Positions 32,548-44,717 of a stretch of DNA of 64,000 nt are shown here, piece after piece; the first letter of the stretch is position 1, and each line of letters starts with the position of its first letter. The stretch comes from Prinsepia uniflora (lineage: Eukaryota > Streptophyta > Magnoliopsida > Rosales > Rosaceae): the NCBI GenBank assembly GCA_032719365.1, contig CM064874.1:36070716-36134715 (forward strand), in the 5' to 3' direction. The notes below the pieces were generated by a model. It was not told the DNA's origin. It worked only from the letters and a program-made list of their open reading frames with translations, and searched no databases. The position numbers were made by a program, and so were the translations under genes.

Positions 32548-33578
32548 ACTAGGACCATTTAAAGATTTCAATGATACGAATCCAATGGTGGTGGTTTCGA
32601 ATCGATCAGAGATCGTTAGGTTGGTCTAATTGAGGTTTAATGCCTAGGAAAGCGTGTCCAGAACACGTTGACTTTTCTGGGAATTTTGGGGGTTCTTGAT
32701 ATGGACTTGTATAGGTTAATAGTAACCTTTGAGTATGATTTGGACAGGTCTGGATGACCTAGATAGGTTGGATTAGCCCGAAGAGGCTTATGGCACGCGT
32801 ATCGAGGCACAATTTGGACGGTTTATGAGTGGACTTTATTTTTTGAATATGATGCGTGCACAAATGTTTTATATGTGTTTATGAACATAATTTGAGATGC
32901 CATGAGTGCATGTGTTTTAAATATGATTTTTTGGGTGTTTTCGAAGAAAATGTCATATTGCACGTAGTTGGAGATTTCTATTTTATATGATGTTTGAGCT
33001 TCGGCCGAGTATACTACGTGCATGAGCTATATGTGATTCCGAAGGTACCACATAGAGGCGTGAAACTGAAGAACTGATTTACGATTTTGGAGGATTTCAC
33101 GGAGATGCGTGAAATCGAGATTCAGGCACGAGTCCCAGTTGAACAATGATTTGAAAGTGGTTTCAAATGAGGAAATGGTTTTCGAAATTGGAAATATCTT
33201 TCGGGAATATGACCTAGTTGATTTGAAGTTTGACTTAGAGTATAGTTAAACGCGAGAAGTTGGGATACAGCCTAGTTATGAGATTTATGAAAGATATTTA
33301 GGGCATGAGACCTAGTTGTGAATTTGACAGCATTCGAGGAATCTTGAATTATATTTCGGGCATGAGACCCAGTTTTGGATTTAATAAGATTCGAGGAATC
33401 CTAGGATATGAAGTGTCGTTGGACACTGGTTTTCGGGTTGTGACCCATTTGGTGAAATTTTGGGCTGTGACCCATTTGATGATATTTCGGGCAGATGGCC
33501 CTATGTGCGATATTAAGGGTTAGAGTCCCGATCGATCGGGTTAGAGTCCTGGTCAATGATGATGACATTCGGGTTTGA
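32548..33578 (+). mobile_element. LTR of family C, right half, truncated
   Basis: After the ACTAG duplication (32548-32552) the family C LTR resumes and runs to about 33578. It carries GGG-CCC mini-hairpins at 33358-33370, 33435-33446, 33462-33473 and 33489-33501. It then switches abruptly to minus-strand interior sequence; the exact joint is uncertain by about 15 bp. Confidence 0.7.
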
Positions 33579-36371
33579 GCACACGGTATTCGACGTCCAG
33601 TCACCATCTCATCATGTCGGACTCATGTCGGACCATAGTCCTCATCAAACTGTCACCATCGGATCCAATCAGATTACCATCTTATGTCACTCAGGACTCT
33701 CTCCATTAGACAAAACATTCATCCTCTCTGGTAACTCTCAAGCCAAACATATCGGTTAACTGTGATCAATCCCATCGTCCAACGTGCACTACTCACATGT
33801 GCACCTACATCATGTCAATCATCAAGGCACTACCCGGCTTGCTCAAGGACTGCACTATGCCAACGTTCACCCACGTATTACTGGTCACGCCCCAATCATC
33901 TGTCCTGGACAAACCTCACTATACTCAACCTCCTTTCGGAGTCATCGTGGTCACCTAACCAACACCAGGTATAATCCAGCCGGTTTGCTAACCAATCTCA
34001 TTCCTTGGTTCGTTCCAAAGGTCAACTGACTCACATCACTAAGACGCACCAAACTCGAATCTGTCAGTTACCTATCACCATTCAACAACACTCTATACAA
34101 TCGTTCCATCCGGAGTGGTAACGAACCTGCCAACATCCTACTTGAGGCATCGACTATTCATCTCTTCCTGATCGATACCCAAGTATTGTCCTCGTCTCAC
34201 AATTATTCACATATCTAACACATACTCATCCACCTATCCAAGACAGAGGTTGGATAGTAATTTTGTCTTACCTCAGGGTCGTTACGACATGATTTTCCCC
34301 AATAACGACCAGACTTCGGTTTACTCGACTCACGGTCGCCACAATCATCTCAATCATCTCGATCATCTTGATTATCACCACACGACTCGATCCATTCGAT
34401 CCTAGATGGATCCACCATCCTAACGAGTCTCTACCCTCGTTGGGTCTCTACGAGCTCACTCAGCCAATATAACATGACCCATAATACCAACATGGGTCCA
34501 CTACCCCGGACACTCACTCGTCACATCCGGTAACGCTAAGTACCATATGTTCTTCAAGTCATTCAAATTTGACTAACAGTCTAGGTGTTCAATTCTTACA
34601 CCCTCTTTGAACCCTTTTCACTGTCATATTACTTCTTATCATCCCACGTAAGGAAGAATCAAGGATGATGCAAGATGATGACATCAAAATTCATCCTACA
34701 TCATCTGGCGGCACCACGCACCATCTGCTAAAGAGCAGAAAACAAGAAGTCTCCCTCATCGACCTCGGAATACCCATCTCCAATGCGGAATTAAGCAGTC
34801 TTCTCATTGTCTCAATCACAACTTCTCTTGATTCTGAAGTTCCAATCATGTTGGAATCGACTTAGGTATGCTTCCAAGTTCTCAACTCATTCAGACAATC
34901 ACCGACGTGTCCGTAAACAATCTAGCTTAGTACCTAACACTCGTGTCATCCGTCCAAAACAAACTAGGGTACTTATCACTGATCCAGGTCTACCCTATGC
35001 TTCACACTGAGCCACTCGAGATCCTCACTGTCCCACTCAATGCCCACCGAACTCACATGTTTGCCATTCTAGGTCACGTCTACCATTTCAGTCACAATCT
35101 GAGCCCTCAAGGTATTACATCACTTAAACACACCCAGTGTCATTCGAAACTATCCGACCACTATTGGATTCCATCAAACACGTCTCTGGCATCTCCCACA
35201 CATCTCAGGCACCTCCACTGAGGTAGTGCGGCACACTCGTCAACACCCAAACTCAACATCTCCTTCTGTGATCGCACTCAGTCATAACCGAGTCGAATCC
35301 AAAAATCACTGCTCGTACTGTGCATCACTCACACACCTCTGTATCATCGTCACCACTGGAGAATCCCATCGTCTCAGTCGTCACGGCAACCTGAGCCTAT
35401 CCAACTCAATAAGACTCGTCCACGTCTATCGACAGCGGCGTCTGCCACAACCGCCTACAGACGAATCCCAGAAACACTTCACTATCGAGACTTCGTACTC
35501 ATGCGGTCAACTCACCATAGGTACCAACCCCTCAACGCGTAATATCCACTGATCGGTCTACCTCAAGATCCGGTCCACAAGTACCACACTCCTGGTGACT
35601 TGTCCAATCAATCACCCATTAGGGTTATCATGAACCCGGCTGCTCACTGCAGCACATTCATCTCGACCGATCCATCGCACTTGACTCTGAAAAGTCGTCA
35701 TACTCCGATAGTGGTACACAACCAACCAATAACCACGATCCAAAGATCTCGTCCTCTCATAACTCTACGGCTTCCAGCCTCTGGGCTCACAAGAAACTTG
35801 GCCTTGTTCGGGACTAGCACTGCTCAACAACCATATGCCATACTCACGGCACACCATGCCACACCACATCTGTACCGTGGCATCCTCTGCCAGTCGACAT
35901 CCCTCCGAGATTCGACACACTGAAACATGGTATTTCACGCCAAATAGGATCAAATATTCCTATTCCCAACAGTCTCAACTAGGGTCGTCCACCACCTCCA
36001 CTGATACCACTTGACACAATCCCCTATCTGACATGACTGCTCAACGGTCCCGACTCTCGAAGTCGTCATACTGGGAAAACTGGTTGATTAGGTCCCATCC
36101 ACCAGTAACACTATGGCTCTAAGTCGTTGGATTCACATGAACCTTGATCCTACTCAGGATCAAATCTCACTAACATATGACATCCTATGCCAATCGAACC
36201 ATAAACTATTGCATCACGTGCCAAACATAACTTAACCAGGGTTTGATTCCACTAAATCCTCATACTATCACCCTAACTATTAGGTTGATGATGGACTGTT
36301 ACCACTGCAGAGACATCACATCTAGCACCTGCGCGTCACTCTAAAAGTAATCTCACGCTGTTATACCACCT
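33579..36371 (-). other. Non-coding interior of a LARD-like element, minus strand
   Basis: Matches the interior of elements I and II (for example 35265-35440 against 18253-18440). The end nearest the polypurine tract is missing at the inverted joint. The primer site next to the LTR is degenerate (near 36355-36369). Short frames on both strands are not conserved with the other copies; I do not call genes. Confidence 0.7.
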
Positions 36372-39218
36372 TGACAGGACCCGTCCCAATCCCCCTAGAT
36401 TATCGTGGGTCTTTCCTGCTCCCGTCTGACACCGTGTGTCAGACCAGGGATAAACTCGTCACCCGCTCGGGGTTCATCAGAGTACGCCAAGATCGGTGGT
36501 GGCATGTGATTTCTTGATCTTTGCTACATCTTGCATCCGCTATCAACCTGAAGGGTATTAAAAACCATAAAAGCTGTGAGTGGACAAAACAACAATTTAT
36601 AAAATTCATTTATATTGAAAAGACATTTATACCCTTCACATAAAATCATGCATGCATCATAAAATAATTATTTCAAATACTTTCTTGGAAGCAAGACGTA
36701 TTGCTTCCTAATTCAAACACAGTGAAAAATGTTTCTCAATTGAAGCCATTACCTTAGTAGGGTCTCAGTCCAAACCCAAATCATACAAGCTCGCATCCCA
36801 AAACCAAATCAAAGAAAACCAGAACGAAGCCTCAGCCAAAATCATAGAACATGTGGGAACACATCCCATCCTCAATGTCAGTCAAGATTCTAATCCTTGC
36901 ACATGTGCATATAGCTCAAGACCGCTCACAATCCTAGCATGTCGACATGAACACATCACTCGCCGCGACCGCCTCTAGATCATCGCGAACACATTGTCGA
37001 TCGATCTCAGAGGATAACATCAGCACTCCTAAGTCGAGCCTCCCACGGTCATTACTTCCCGCGGCTACTCGACAACTGGCAGTGCATTCTGACCTCTCTA
37101 GAAGGAACACAACCGCAGTCCGGAGGCCAGCGTCATATCATCCGGGACTCACCCGAATTCCATCATCAATAGGGCCTTAAGCACGGAACATCACCAAATG
37201 GATCACAACATAAAAATCTAGTGTCTAACGACACTTCATATCCTAGGATTCCTCGAATACTATAAAATTCACAACTGGGTCTCATGCCCGAAATATCTTT
37301 CGTAAATCTCATAACTGGGTCACAGCCCGACTTATCTCACGTTTGACTATACGCTAAGTCAAACATAAAATCAACTGGGTCACATGCCCGAAAGATATTT
37401 CCAAATCCAAAAACCATTTCTCGTTTCCAAAACACTTTCAGATCATCGTTCAACTGGGACTCATACCTGAATCTCGATTTCACGTATTTCCATGAAATCC
37501 TCCAAAATCGTAAATCAGTTCCTCGATTTCACACCTCTCCGTGAAACTTTCGAAATCACATAAAATAAAAGCACGTAGTACACTCGGTTGAAGCCCAAAC
37601 ATCATATACAACAAAAATCTTGAACTACGTGCAATAACGCATTTTCCTCTAAAAATGCCAAACAATTCATATTAAAATCACATGCACTCATGGCATCTCA
37701 AATCATGTTCATAAACACATATAAAACATTTATACATGCATGATATTCATAAAACAAAGTTCACTCACAGACCGTCCAAGTTGCACCTCGATACGCATGC
37801 CATAAGTCTCAACGTGTCTTGTACATGCTTCCCTAGGCTTTAAACCTCAATTTATTCAACCTAACGATCTCTGATCGACTCGAAACTACCACCATTGGAT
37901 TCTTATCATTGAAGCCTTTAAAATGATCCTAGTTCCACCTTGAAATATGTGCCCATGCGCCTCCATGCGTGGGTAAAAAATGGTTGATCAAAAGTCAACA
38001 CTGACGTTAGCAGTCAAAATCAACACTGACGTCAGCAGTGTTGTCATCACTGACATCTGACACGTGTCAGTTGATAGTGCCATGTGTCAGCAGTTCGCGG
38101 GTCCACGTGTTAGACATGTCAATGACACATGGCACCATCTAATTGGTCCACGACACTAACATGTCAAGCTGACTGTGCACTGACAACTGCCACTGGTAGT
38201 CTCCCATTGGCTGTGTGGCCTAACATCTGGCAGATGATGATGTCACCCTGCCACGTTATCATCTTCCTCGCTGAACTAGGTCGACCCAAATGACTGAACT
38301 AGGTCGACCCAAATGACTGAACCGGGTCGCGAAGACCCGTGACCCGGTTCCAATTTCCTCATTTCTGGTCCGTTTTCAAAGCCGTTGCTTCCTACATGAT
38401 CGTCCAGTCCTTAGGAATCGATCTATGGACTCAAAACACACAAAAACGACCTGGAAATTACCTGTACAATTCAATCCTCACGGCCTAGTTTCCAACCTCC
38501 ATCCAGGGTGGTTCGACCATCTTCCGATGTCCCAAAACCATCACTACCAGCTCGTATGAGCTCCAAAGACCCAACCAAATCATCAAAACCAGTCCTACAC
38601 ATCCCAAAATGAAATTCGACTTTTTGAATTTAAAAAGGGTATCAGGTTTACCTTTCCCATGCCTTCCTCTACTGTCCACGACGATCCTACCGTCCTGACC
38701 TCCACTCAGTCTCTCCATCACTCTGTTTCTCACCCTCCGGTCTAGAAGTAAGAAGATTGAAATGGGTTTTGGGAGTAGGTACGGGCTGGATGCATAAAAT
38801 GAGGGGAATGGGAGAGATATGCATGAATGAAGGGAAGGGGCAATGGATGAGTGACACTTGTCACTCATCCATTGGGCCTGACATAAATATCTGGGCCCAC
38901 ACTTAATGACAAACGACACTTATCTCGTAAAATGTGTAATAGTACCCAGAACATTCTGTGACCCGTAACTTTCCCGTCGAATGTCGGATTTTGACGTGAC
39001 GTCTGTGTACGGACTTGTATTGACTCGATCTACGTAATGATCCTCGGTCCCCATGCATTGGACCTCATGGGGTCAAAAGTTAACTTTTTACCCTCGTCTA
39101 GGGGCAAAATCGTAATTTTACCTTAAAGGTCCGATGATTCTCGACTAATCTCTGATTAACCTTACTAATCCTCAATTTCATCTTAATTAATCCTGAAAAT
39201 TTAGGACGGGTCGTTATA
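36372..39218 (-). mobile_element. LTR of family C, minus strand
   Basis: Minus strand: starts TATAACGACCCGTCCT at 39218 (TG changed to TA) and ends CCTGTCA at 36372. Holds a palindrome with 12-bp arms GGATGAGTGACA/TGTCACTCATCC (38845-38870), hairpin 36424-36444 and an ACGT cluster near 37985-38260. Right flank TAATA resembles the GAATA left of 23842, but the two LTRs face each other, so this is not one simple insertion. Confidence 0.75.
36548..38461 (-). other. Putative two-intron leader in family C LTR
   Basis: Minus strand: donor ACAG|GTAATT at 38461, donor 2 GTGAGTGAAC at 37768, acceptor CCCTTCAG|G ending 36548. The first acceptor is uncertain: TACAAG ending 37818 is the best candidate and gives a short 49-nt exon. 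Confidence 0.35.
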
Positions 39219-40501
39219 TAATAGAAGGGAAAATCTGACTATACATTGCAACAATTTTCGGCTTATGAGCAAATGAGATTTAATGTTTGATTAGGGGAGC
39301 ATTTTGAGTAATAAGCCTATTATTAAATTTGTCTCACTTTACAGCCCATAATGATCAAGTTGTTCCACTCAACATTTTTTTTTTTCATCCAAGTGTTGTC
39401 ATTCTAATGCCATGGCACATAGGCAAACAATGGAAAGGAAAAAAATTCAACAATTTAGTGATAAAAATAAGTAAGTCAGTCCTTTTTTTTTTTTTTATGA
39501 AGCTCACCCATTTCTAAATTGCACAATTTTCTATTACGGCCACTACACCAAATGAGGCCTTTTAAGGCGCGCAAATTAGGACATTTGTTTTCTTCGATAA
39601 GTGTACGTTGAGATGGTGATATACGTATAATTTATGTTGATTTTCTTTGCCAAGTTCCTATCTATGAATTATTATCTTTGAGTTTTGGTATTTTTTTTTT
39701 CTATTGAATACCCATGTGTAAATTGGTTCTTTCTTTCTTGTTGAATTTACTATACAATATATGTAATAGGCATTGAGTTTGCAAATGAAAATTTAAAATA
39801 ATTACTGATTGAATATTAAAAAAAATACAATGAGTGTGTACAACGCATGCCTTGAATAAAGTATTTGGGGCATGCGATGTGTGCCTTAAATTTGAGTATT
39901 AAGGGCGTGCATTGTGCGCCTTGAACATAGTATTTAGGTAAAAGAGTATTTAGGGTGTACATTGCACGCCTTAAAAGAGTATTTAGGCCGTGCACCGCGC
40001 GCCTTAAACATCACCATTTATGACGCAGAATGTGTGCCTCGAATAATATGTGTTATTTACAGCATGACCCTTTACGGCGCGCATCCGTGCGCCCTAAAAT
40101 CCCTTTTAAGGCGTGCATTGTGCGCCCTAAAAGCCCTGTTTTGGTGTAGTGGGTGGATTATTTTACGAAATTACCTTCCATTTTATGGCATCTAGTTGGA
40201 GGAAACGAAAGATGTTGAGTGGAACGACTCCGTCAAATTAAAGATTATGGTGCAAAGTGAGATTAGCCAACGAGTGAAGGGTGCAAGATATGTAAAAACT
40301 CTCAAATGAAAAATATATATTTTTTGGTTATAATGGATTTTTTTTTTAATATTAGAAATGAAAACCCTTGTACAACTGGAAATTACCACTTTCTCTATCA
40401 CAGTATTACTATTCACCACCGCCTTTACCACCATTCAATAATTGGGATAATCACATACAATTATAGTTAATTCGATGGAGTTGTTTGCCCTTAAAGAGGA
40501 T
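39219..40501. other. Host unit, copy 2 (left part)
   Basis: Same sequence as 12200-12900 and 45970-46680. It lacks the first roughly 30 bp of the unit, lost at the boundary with the mosaic. Interrupted by a CACTA-type element at 39541-40151 and by a solo LTR after AGGAT (40497-40501). Confidence 0.65.
39541..40151 (+). mobile_element. Non-autonomous CACTA-type DNA transposon
   Basis: 611 bp with terminal inverted repeats CACTACACCAAA (39541-39552) and TTTGGTGTAGTG (40140-40151). Flanks GGC and GGT fit a 3-bp duplication with one change. Host copies 1 and 3 lack it at this point (near 12521 and 46301). The right half has about seven imperfect palindromes built on GGCGYGCA and TGCGCCYTAAA; CACTA transposases bind repeated subterminal motifs, so these are likely binding sites. 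No transposase is encoded. Confidence 0.82.
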
Positions 40502-41952
40502 TGATAAGCACTTATTTCATCACCTTTTTATCTCAATTTCCTTTTCATTTTACTTTGTTATATCCCTAATCTTACAATTTCTAACTTGTTTTAATGTTTT
40601 TAGGTACCAATCCAAAAATGTAGAGTAAAGAGGTTAAATTGGAGCAAAACCACATAAGCTATCAAGAACGGGCCAAGATTTATAAAGATTGGATCAAGAT
40701 TGATCAAGATGGGTCAATACTATGTCCATATGTGCAAGAAGGCTCAAGATTATGCTAAGATTCATTCTTGGAGAAGCCCAAAAGAAGAAGTTGATTAAAA
40801 GTTACAAAGCAGAAATCTGCCTGGTGAAAATCAGCCCACTTCCACAGACCATTGTGAACGGCTCCGATAGAATCAGAATGTGAGTAAGGTATGGTTGAAA
40901 AGAACTAGAATTCTAGTTTCCAATGGTTCAATAATTACTAAATTCGGAGTCCTACAACCACATGAATTCCCTTTTTTGGTGAGGCATAGTTAGTCTACTC
41001 GGGTAGGATTACTTGTTCTACTAGGAATTGAACCCTTACGCATTTCCAGTTGTTCAAGATCAAATTCTCATGCTTCTAGCAGATGTTTACTATATTAATT
41101 AAAGGGAAGTTGCAAGGAAATAGTAAGGGTCTTATGTGTAATTCCCAAAAATAATTCCTTGTGGCACAAGGATGCAAATTTCGGCTAACAAGGATTCCTT
41201 CTAGTTTAGGATTTTTTTTTCCTTCTTAATTAGGATTGAGCTAGGGATTAGGTCATATGCCTATAAATACTTTAGTTTTCTTATTAGTTAGGGATCGCTT
41301 ATTCTTGTACCAAAATTCTACTTGACCAAACTTTCCAATTTATATAATCGATATTATTTTCTAAGATTAATTACACCATAGTCTATCTTCTACCCTTCAT
41401 CTGTGGCATAGTTGGGCGTTCCCTATTGTCTCACCAAAGAGAGTTCATTCACTTAGCATCCGTTGGGCTTCCTAGGAGAAAAAGTGTAACACGACCTCTT
41501 ACTTCGTAGTTATCTTTTGGTATGAATATCGTTTCTATGAATTTATTATTAATCTTACTATGGTTTTATGCTTTATATTGATTTCGTATAAATCTTCCAT
41601 GTGTTCTAGTATTTTAATTTTTGTTATGTTTGTATATTGGTGCTTAATGCTTGATAGATGAGTTGGGCGTTCCCTAGTCTATTATTGAAAGTGCGGCGTG
41701 AGTGTCTCCATGCACGTACTTACGAATATGAAACCATCTCGTAGAACTAAGGTTATAGAATTTCGTAGGTTTGAAGTTGATATAATTCATGAATGAGTAA
41801 GGCATAGAGAATGAGTAAGGCATAAAGAATGAGTTGACCACGTGTAAATAATATATTAAGTTGGTTTAGATTTAGTTTAATTACTTAAGACTTTAAAATC
41901 AAGTTTTACCCCCAATTAACCAATCAAACGACAATCATGCTTAGGTACCCTT

Positions 41953-44579
41953 TGTAACGACCCGGAAATTCAAAAAAGGAAAATTTGGAAAATTTGAAGG
42001 AAATGACGATTTTGCCCTTGGTTTTAGGGGGCGAAAGTTGATTTTTTCGGGACCTTATTTGGACCTTCCGGAAGGACGGTTGGAAAGGTCTCGGGACCCT
42101 GAATCCGTAGACAGGCGGCATGCGTCAATCGGAGGTCGGATGTGAAAGTTACGGGTCTGCGAAGGCTAGGGGCATTTTGGTAATTATTTAAGGAAGGGAA
42201 AATTGGTCTTTTTGCCTGTTTGATGACTCATCAGGGAAATTAACAGTGCTTGGACATCTGTCCCTCACTAATTTGGATGAGAATTGGCCATCTGGTGACA
42301 TCTGTCACCACAATGGAAGGATTGGTGGCATGAGTTGAATAGTAATCATTTTTAAAACAATATTAAACTGTTTGTTGAGCAGAGGGAAAACAGAGAACAT
42401 GGTACGACTTAATCGATCTCCCAAGCAACCAAATGAGAAAACTGATGCAATTGGATGCAATTGAGGGCTTTTGGAGCTTGGGATAGAAAAAAACACGAAG
42501 GATTAGAAAGGATAACCAAGATGGATGAACAAAGTGAGGACCCGAATTGATGAACAAAGTGAGATCGTGAATTTGGAGTTGTGGACCTTGAGGACCCGAA
42601 TTGACCTTGAATCTATCCTTCTGGGATCATTCCGAGCTAATCCATCTCAAAATCGAAGAGGATTGCTATCGTTTTAGCCGAGAACCGCATCTCCCAACCC
42701 TTCGAAAAATCAAGCTTGGGTTCACATAATTAGAGGTAAGCAAAATTTAAATTGATCTTGAAATCATGTTCATATGAGTCGTAGGATACTTACTGGTTGA
42801 TTGGAATTAAGAGAGGGGTTGAAATTGGACGAAATTGGAGTTATGGCCGATCAGGAATGGGCTTAGAAATCGACTTGTTTAAGACGTGATTTCATGAAAT
42901 TGAGCATACAGATCCCTCATTAGGATTGAATAGATGAAAACTAGTGAAAGAAACAAAGAAATTGGGGTCGAATTGACTGAGAACAAATCGGGTTGCACTG
43001 CGGGTTACAGACCCGTTTACCAGGCATTTGGGTTAGGACGATGAACAGTAGTGGTACCGTTCATCGGCGCGTGAGTTCACGTGCAGCCCATGTAATCGGC
43101 GCGTGAGGGCGCGTGGTTGACCTTCTAGGGAAGTGTTTAACATACTTTTTCATGTAATCGATGTAACGAATATTTTGGCATTGGTTTCGAGTCGATCAGA
43201 CACCGTCTCGATAGTCTTTCGAGGGTCCGAAAGATTATGTTACGTTTTAAATTTGTATTTAATTCCCGAAAACTTTGGGGGATTTGAATATGCTATTATT
43301 GGATTCATTAGTGACCCATAATGATGTTGTTTGACAGGATTCAGGATGTTCGAAAATTACAGAAAGGCGTGCAGCTCGGAAAGCGAGCAGTTTGGACGGT
43401 GTGTTAGTGGACGTTTGTTTTATAAATTGATATGCATGCATAGTTAAATGTTTTACATGATTGATTGATTGCATGATTTGAGTTGCAATGATGTCATGGT
43501 GATTTGGCATGATTATTTGTGATTTAATGATTATTTTAATCGGTCGTTTGTGTACGTTTTACGAGGAATATGTAATTGATGTTTTGGACTAGGCCCGGAG
43601 TTGAAATGGTTTCAAAAAGGATATTTTGACTTAATTGGTGAGTCAAAGATGATTTCTGGATTATTTTACTATTTTTGAATGAGATTTTACGGATGTACTT
43701 GTAAATGGTATTTGGGCTTGAGACCCGGTCGGGAATAACTTTGACTTGGTTTGAAGTCAGGGATTTGATTGGCATGTTTTGGGATGTAATCCCGGGATGG
43801 TTTCCATTGTGATTGTGAGTGCCCAGACGGTCGGAGCTAGGGGATCACCTTGATAACCAGAGCTTGGGGGATATGATTGTGAGTTGTTTCTGTGGTAAGC
43901 CAGCTTCTCAGATGCGACTGAGCCTGGATGTACCACTCAGATGTGTCTGAGCCTGGGGATGTGTTCGCCCATATGTGACTGAGCCCGAGGGTTGAGCCTA
44001 GAGGCGTCTGATCCTGAGAATATGGCTGGATGGTGGCCTACGGGTAGTGCGTATGTGATTGTGTGATTGTTTATGCACTTGTGAGTAGTGCAGATTGATG
44101 GATTGATTGACTGATTGTGCACTTGTGAGTAGTGCTGTTTGATGTTGATTGTGATTGCATACTGGTATTGAGTACGGGTTTTGGTCTCTTGTGGCTAGGT
44201 GATTATGTTTTCATATGTTCGGCTTGAGAGCCGAGATTTGATGCTTTACATGTGATTTGGCTGGAAAGCTGGTGATTTTTATTCATATGTTTGATTCTAT
44301 GAATGCATGTTTTGATAAACTGGAGGGTAAATGATGTATTTTGAAATGTGTTTCAAATGATATTATTTTTGTCCACTCACACCTTTTCTGTTTTAATGAC
44401 CCTCCAGGCCGTGGCACGACGTTCGGGGCTGATCGAGAGGCGGAGGCATGAGCGGAAATCAATGCAGTTATCCCTTGTCTGACAGGTGCTGAAGGGTAGT
44501 TTTGGGACTTCAATTGACTTTTCAGATTGGAGCAGGACCGGACACGGTTATCAAAGTCCAGTTGGGAAGGGTCTTGTCA
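41953..44579 (+). mobile_element. Solo LTR nested in 40502-44712
   Basis: Starts TGTAACGACCCGGAAATTC, ends GGGTCTTGTCA; 5-bp duplication CCCTT (41948-41952 and 44580-44584). Palindrome GTGACA-TC-TGTCAC at 42295-42308. No coding sequence. Confidence 0.88.
42736..44407 (+). other. Putative two-intron leader in solo LTR
   Basis: Donor AGAG|GTAAGC at 42736; acceptor TTTGACAG|G ending 43337; 65-nt exon 43338-43402; donor variant GTTAGTGGAC at 43403; GTCCACTCAC at 44371-44380; acceptor CCCTCCAG|G ending 44407. GCATGC palindromes near both ends of intron 2. Confidence 0.5.
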
Positions 44580-44717
44580 CCCTTAATCCCCGGTCCAGAA
44601 CGATCCCTATCTACCAATGCTATATCTACAAAAAAAGGTTTTTATTGCATACGTTTCCTTAAGTGTTGAGTGTGACTTTGTGTTTACTTTAATTCTTAGT
44701 TTTTGTGTATCAAGGAT

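Larger units (their letters stand above)
40502..44712 (+). mobile_element. Solo LTR, TGATA family (Tat/Athila-like), interrupted
   Basis: Starts TGATAAGCAC, ends TGTGTATCA, flanked by AGGAT (40497-40501 and 44713-44717). With its nested insertion (41953-44579) removed it is about 1.58 kb. A TATA box CTATAAATA is at 41261-41269. Its end (AAAAAAAGGTTTTTATTGC region) resembles those of LTRs at 52640 and 62890. Two copies of GTTGGGCGTTCCCTA (near 41411 and 41664) recall the repeated loop motif of its relatives. Confidence 0.8.

Noticed and set aside
33556..35923. Series of short plus-strand frames of 60-108 codons
   Set aside because: The region is reversed LARD-like interior; frames are not kept in the homologous stretches of elements I and II.
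23842..39218. GAATA/TAATA flanks taken as a target duplication of one element
   Set aside because: The two LTRs face each other and the flanking host segments come from different parts of the host unit, so the 4-of-5 match is more likely chance.
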